Source: Syncephalastrum monosporum B8922 (Eukaryota > Mucoromycota > Mucoromycetes > Mucorales > Syncephalastraceae). Taken from it: a stretch of DNA of 64,000 bases. A program made the translations under genes and the position numbers. Below, in pieces: positions 59,414-64,000 of this stretch (positions are counted from its first letter, which is position 1; each line of letters opens with the position of its first letter). The DNA lies in the NCBI GenBank assembly GCA_000697355.1, contig JNEN01001252.1, positions 62,001-126,000 on the forward strand, read 5' to 3'. Under the pieces are notes generated by a model that saw nothing but the letters and a program-made list of their open reading frames with translations, did no database searches and was not told where the DNA came from.

Positions 59414-60884
59414 CTAATTACTTCATGGTACCTGGAGCAGTTATAACCCATATGGATGTTCAGGAACAGATGAATAAAACTGCATGTAAAAAGTCTATCT
59501 TTATGATCGGCCAACATCAAACCATCCGGATCGTACCCCCATAAATGTCAAGGCGGACTAGTGTATGATTGCCTGTCGAAGATATTTATTTCACCGACAA
59601 TAGGCTACAATAGCACCGCCGATGATTGGCTTCGTATCAATCATTTACGGTCCGTTGCGCGCCCTGGAGTGGCATATCTAGCTGGGTTGTGCCGGTCGGG
59701 TTGGAAAAAGGACAAGAAGGAGGACAAGAAGGAGCCAAGGAGGTACAATAACATTGAAAACCTTCATCGAGGGGAAGGCAAAGCTGTCAAATCCAGTTGT
59801 TTGGTCAGTCGTAATTCATACATTGCACGCATGCTGCTTGTTGGTTGCATGGAACAAAGCTTATGACACTACAGGCTCATTTATATATGTATCACTCAGA
59901 AAATGCAGGATCTAGTACACCAGCGCCTTCTATTTGAACATATCAATGTTGGCAACTCAGTTGAAATAGCCCATTTTTGTGTCGATCTAGTAGCAACAGA
60001 TTGACCTATAGAGAGCTTGTGCACACCTCGTCTTTAGGCTCCATTGACAGTAAGAATAATAAGCGTTTCCTTCATAACACTCTTCATTTGCTGTTCCATT
60101 TGACCCGTTCCAGGCGCACAGATACTTTTGTCTTTGGCCGCTATAGATTTGGTACGATTCTTTTTGTTTACATTATGTGAACCAACCGATGACAATTATT
60201 TTCACCGCAGTACTGGCACTAGATACAAAACAACGTTCCCATGGACACCAGTGAGATACTGAACTCGCCATGTGTGAGTTTGAGTATGTAGCAGAGATTC
60301 AACAAATGTCACTCAGACCAATCAGGATCCACAGCAGATGTTGACCCACGAAAAGGGATGTATGCGTATTGTGTATGTGTATGCGTGGCGCGCATCATTT
60401 CATTCTTCGCTGTCTGTCTCACACAAGCTCCACGTGCCACGGGTGTGAGTGTCAGTGGTGGAACAAACAGATGAGCGGGGCAAGAAAAATTGGAAAATAT
60501 GCAAGCCGTCGCACATCATTACCACATCCACCCGACAAGCCATGATCCCAAGTCCATGAAGGATACACTTTTCATTCTCCGGTGTGATCGCCAACACTTC
60601 CTCGCGTTGCTCTCTGCAGTGCCAAAAATTAAGCAATAGATCGCCGTGCGCGTGTGTATGATCAGAATAGGGGATGGTGTGAAACCAAAAGAAATGTCTG
60701 AGGTACGCAACAGACATTGTTGTATTTGTTACATTATAGAGACGAAATACTGTTAATTCCGGGAAACGGGATATACAAACTTCTTAACTATATAACGGCG
60801 TAACTTCACCATCGCTGGCTCGGTTGACATATCCTCGTGTGTATTCATTTATTGCGTAACGACTTATCGATTATCATCAACAAC
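59414..60884. other. Gene-poor region with promoter of the Kre9-like gene
   Basis: About 1.5 kb. Frames of about 100 codons (59561-59866 plus strand, 60400-60717 minus strand) carry no family signature. TATATAA at 60789-60795 lies about 90 bp before the next ATG. Confidence 0.5.
60789..60795 (+). promoter_or_regulatory. TATA box of the Kre9-like gene
   Basis: TATATAA, 90 bp upstream of the ATG at 60885. Confidence 0.5.
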
Positions 60885-61885
60885 ATGTACTTGACTGCGT
60901 CTGCACTTGCGCTTTCCGCCATGGCTGCCTCCGCTGCCGCCAAGATTACCGTAAGCACCCACTTATAGATTTATCGAACCAAGTTTTCACATGTGGATAT
61001 CTACAGGTGATTTCGCCTTGGGCTGAGGATTCTTGGAAAAGCGGTGGTCACGGCAATATCAGTTGGCAATCGGACCCGTCGGACGAGAATTTAAAGTGTG
61101 AGATCCAAATGCTCAATGGCAACACGGACAACTCCAAGTAAGGACACCTGCTTGACTCAGAAGTGAATGATAAGCTGATGGTGTGTATCTAGCATCGTGG
61201 GCTACGTGACGGATCCAAACATCCCTGTCCCCTGCTCTGTCCATGAATATAATGCAAGTGCATCCGAGAAAAAAAAGGGAACATGCTGTGCGTTCTAACA
61301 CTTTTTGCTTTCTTTGTAGATTAACCCCCTCAACGACTTCAAGGCTGGCAAGTACTGGATCCGTATCGGCCAGTCAGCCACCAACAGCTGGTCTTACTCG
61401 GGTCAGTTCAACTTTGACGGCACGGGTGCGGCGCAGCCCCTCGCGCTGGCTGGTAAGGAAGACCCCCCATAGTGTGTATCGATGTTTTTTTTTCTAACTT
61501 TCTTTTATCATCGTTTATAGAAGAGCCCCTCCCAGCCGCAGCACCCAAGTCAAAGCCGTCGTCCGCGGCGGCGAGCTCTGCGCCTGCGACGGCTTCCGGA
61601 TCCATGATGAAGTCTGCGTCGGTTACAGGATCGGCGGCCCCTTCAGGCAGCGCTGCTTCTGCTGCCGTGACGGGGAGCCTCCATTTCTCGTCGACCAAGA
61701 AGTCGAGCGCTGCCGGTCCCACCACGGGCTCAAGCTCGAAGGGTGACAGCAAGGACGACAGCAAAAACAGCAAGAAGAACGCTTCGAAGAGTGCCGCAGC
61801 AGCCAATGCACCCGTCCACCATGCGATCGCCATGTCGGTCGGATCAGCTGCGGTCGCTGCCGTCGTCGCTGCTTTTGCGTTCTAA
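60885..61885 (+). CDS. Kre9/Knh1-type Ser-rich GPI-anchored cell-wall protein
   Basis: The Kre9/Knh1 N-terminal domain is involved in beta-1,6-glucan assembly in yeast; many fungi carry GPI-anchored versions. Five exons, 60885-60950, 61007-61137, 61193-61253, 61320-61452 and 61521-61885, give 251 residues. The signal peptide is MYLTASALALSAMAASAAA. The domain starts ITVISPWAEDSWKSGGHGNI with SWQSD and contains FKAGKYWIRIGQSATNSWSY, both characteristic. The last exon is Ser/Ala/Lys-rich, probably O-glycosylated, and ends in a hydrophobic Ala/Val tail (AIAMSVGSAAVAAVVAAFAF) suited to GPI attachment. Intron 3 uses a GC donor (GCAAGT at 61254) and a normal AG acceptor at 61319; no GT donor keeps the frame. 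Confidence 0.9.
61254..61319 (+). other. GC-AG intron in the Kre9-like gene
   Basis: AAT|GCAAGT to TTTGTAG|ATT. GCAAGT is the consensus form of the rare GC donor, and the junction is phase 0 (HEYN joined to INPLND). Confidence 0.75.
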
Positions 61886-62781
61886 ACGCTCAGACTGAAG
61901 CTGAAGCAGGTCCTTCTCTTACACATCTTTTATCTCTCTCTCTTTTCGGTTTTTTCTCCCTTGTTTATAGTAACAAATTTAAATAGCAAACCTTTGGTAG
62001 TAATAGTACGTATTTTGAATGGTAATAATAATAATGGTTAATCTCATCCACTACAGCATTGTGAAAAGTGAGGCTGACGCGCTCGTGGTTTTGAGCTGTG
62101 GCTGCGGCCTTTCAATCCTGACACAACAGCAGCGCTCCCTCCTTGTTGTTGATGAAGCTTTCCCACTGCGAGCCTTTATTTTTCCTTCTTTATCCTTGTA
62201 CTTTACTTGCAGTGATAGAATCCGGTTGCCTTTTGTCGAGTTCCCCAGTTTTTTCAAAAAGGAGATAGACGCATTAAATAAAGGGGGGGGGCAGCAGGAA
62301 GGATTATCCAAGAGGTGGAGATCGACAGACTCAAGTGAATGTGCGACGTACGGACCACGGAAAAAGCACACACGCAAGAAATACAGACAAGCAGACAAAC
62401 AGACAGAGCGCGAGACGAGAGAGCGTCTATGTTTAAGGTGCAGTGTAGAGAGAGCAGAGAGAGAGGGGAGACCCCGAAAGGACAGCTGGCGAATCAGCGA
62501 AGGTCGTGACTGGCTGGACACGCATATAAAAGGACGGCGGGCACGGCCATTCCCCTCTTTTCCTTTCCCTTCTTTGCTGAAAAAGCGCATTTTAAAATTC
62601 CGATTCAAAGAAAGTGTGTAGTGTGTGTTTGTGCCTGGCAATTAGAACCCGCACATCTTTCCCCTCTAACACCTTTCTTAGACAGAAAAAAAAGCCTTTT
62701 TCTCATTTCTTTGAGGCTCACCTGCCATTCCCCCTCCGCCCCGCTTTTCTCACTACCTACAACAAAAAACATTGAAAAAAA
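61886..62781. promoter_or_regulatory. Long leader and promoter of the PHD-finger gene
   Basis: About 900 bp. TATAAAAGG at 62525-62533 lies about 250 bp before the ATG, followed by a C/T-rich probable 5' UTR with several T- and A-runs. A 200-codon frame (62019-62621) crosses the TATA box and is low-complexity basic sequence; I reject it as coding. Confidence 0.5.
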
Positions 62782-64000
62782 TGCCAAACAATGAAGACGT
62801 AAGTATCATCATCCCATTTGCTTCGAATGAAAGGAAGAAAAAATATACTCAAGTCCGACGCCTATGCATTCTTTTTTTTTTTTTCGTTTCTTCTGGTACC
62901 TTAGGATGCATGCGCCATTTGCGAGATAGATCGTGGGTTCAAGCAAAACCCGATCATGTTCTGTGACGGCGAAGGTAAAAAAAAAGTGGTGCTTGATTTG
63001 ATTTAAATCCTCGTTATTCACTCACGCACGTTGTCATGTTCTCCGTTTTGACGCGAATCACATAAAATAGACTGCAATTTGCCTGTTCATAAAGGTAACT
63101 CAGCTTAGTGAATGATGCGTCCATCTCTTCTCACCCTTTAATGTATAGACTGCTACGGGGTTGTCAAAGTCCCACAGGGTGACTGGTTTTGCGCTCGTTG
63201 CGAGAATATCCGTATGAAGAAACCGGCCGTAAGTCCTTCTTTTTTTATTTATTTATTATTATTATCATGACAACTTATGCAGAGGATACACACAGGAAAA
63301 CATTTGCTGCTCACAACAAGCGGGCGCCTTTAAGCATACTGTCATGCCCGGCAAATTCATGCATGTCTTATGTGCACGTTGGAATAGGGATGTTGACCAC
63401 AAAGTAGAGCCCTATGCTGTCAACCGACGTGAGATCGGCAAACATGTAAATATGTCAACCTTATACACTTTTGATGATGTTTGCTCATCCCTTTCTTCTT
63501 CTTTCACAGACGTGCTATATCTGCAACAGCAGCGGCATCTGCATCCCGTGCGAACGTCAAGGCTGCGACAAGTAAGTGATGGTTCTTTTGACGAATCGAT
63601 CAGGTTCACTTATGTGCTATAAAGAGCTTTCCATGCAACATGCGGCATCGATCTCGGTCTCATTGAGACAGGCAAACACTTGCCCTCCCGATACGAGCTC
63701 CTCTGTGAAGAACATACCTACGCAAACGTGGCCCGCGAGCGCGTCCGGCGCCGTACCGAAGCCCGTGAAAAGCGACAGCGCCAGCGTGAAGAGAGCGCGG
63801 AAGAAGACGACGACGAAGACGAAGAAGAAGAGGAACCTGAAGCCGAAAATGAGGACGACGAAGAAGAAGACAAGGATGAGGAGAAAGACAAAGATTATGA
63901 CGAGGAAGATGAAGACATGGTCGCCCCGAGACGGAAGCCCGGGCCAGGCAAACGGCGTGCCACAGCGCCCCACGGTCGACGCAGCGGCCCGATCGCGCTG
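62782..64000 (+). CDS. AF10/BRPF-type PHD plus extended-PHD chromatin protein (partial, runs off the window)
   Basis: Chromatin reader with a PHD-zinc knuckle-PHD cassette, which in AF10-like proteins binds unmodified histone H3 around K27 and in BRPF/Nto1 proteins recognises the H3 tail. Exons at 62782-62799, about 62905-62973, 63071-63092, about 63150-63227 and later yield MPNNED-DACAICEIDRGFK, FCDGEDCNLPVHKDCYGVV, PQGDWFCARCENIRM (first PHD), ENICCSQQAGAFKHTVMPGK and FMHVLCARW (knuckle and start of ePHD), TCYICNSSSGICIPCERQGC and SFHATCGIDLGLIE (ePHD). The PHD begins at residue 7, as in AF10/AF17 rather than BRPF, which has a long preceding region. After the ePHD come a basic helix (ARERVRRRTEAREKRQR), a long Glu/Asp tract (63785-63925) and a basic Pro/Gly-Lys/Arg stretch. 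The 3' end lies outside the window. Confidence 0.9.

Noticed and set aside
60556..60564. GTATCCTTC on the minus strand as a second U12 donor
   Set aside because: No U12 branch site at suitable distance and no supported gene on that strand.
62019..62621. 200-codon open frame before the PHD gene
   Set aside because: It crosses a TATA box, is low-complexity and strongly basic, and has an overlapping antisense frame of similar length. Better explained as promoter and 5' UTR.

Overview
The window is nuclear DNA of a filamentous fungus, almost certainly a member of Mucoromycota and most likely Mucorales. Genes are split by many short introns (about 45-120 bp, mostly GT-AG, with CTAAC/CTGAC-like branch sites) and lie on both strands. 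The gene set is that of an early-diverging fungus: a GPI-anchored CotH protein, an AF10-type PHD/extended-PHD protein, an OCRL-type phosphatase with a RhoGAP-like tail, a plant/bacterial-type isopropylmalate synthase, and a likely minor-class (U12) intron. No prokaryotic features, tRNA, rRNA or CRISPR array were recognised.

Layout. 0.6-6 kb: branched-chain acyl-CoA dehydrogenase, a membrane-anchored heme oxygenase with repeated Cys-Pro motifs, and a small membrane protein. 6.2-11.1 kb: a long coiled-coil protein. 11.9-14.7 kb: a Zn2Cys6 transcription factor. 14.8-18.7 kb: a gene-poor stretch with two decayed open frames and one small secreted-peptide gene. 18.9-34.2 kb: two large membrane-lipid genes in tandem, VPS13 (bridge-like lipid transfer) and an OCRL/INPP5B-like phosphoinositide 5-phosphatase. 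34.4-39.6 kb: ribosomal protein eS8, isopropylmalate synthase and a NAPE-PLD-like hydrolase. 41.5-43.3 kb: two secreted/cell-wall genes. 45-47.9 kb: SGF29 (SAGA), a small orphan gene and a Sec72-like TPR protein. 47.9-52.1 kb: gene-poor. 52.1-57.9 kb: CotH, NECAP, AMMECR1 and cysteine dioxygenase. 59-62 kb: a second small secreted peptide and a Kre9/Knh1-like GPI protein. 62.8 kb to the end: a PHD-finger gene cut by the window edge.

There is no operon-like logic, but several themes recur: membrane-contact and trafficking proteins (VPS13, OCRL, Sec72, NECAP); secreted or wall proteins (CotH, GH17, two GPI proteins, two Kex2-processed peptides); and chromatin readers (SGF29, AF10-like). Five of the six secreted or wall genes have a TATA-like box 70-115 bp before the start codon; I noted none for the GPI protein at 41.5 kb. 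The most notable observations are a near-perfect U12-type AT-AC intron in the OCRL-like gene, an isopropylmalate synthase that ends before the leucine-feedback domain, the Cys-Pro repeats of the heme oxygenase, and the two secreted peptide precursors. Exon boundaries were worked out by hand from splice signals and reading-frame continuity. Protein lengths are exact where exons were summed and otherwise marked 'about'.
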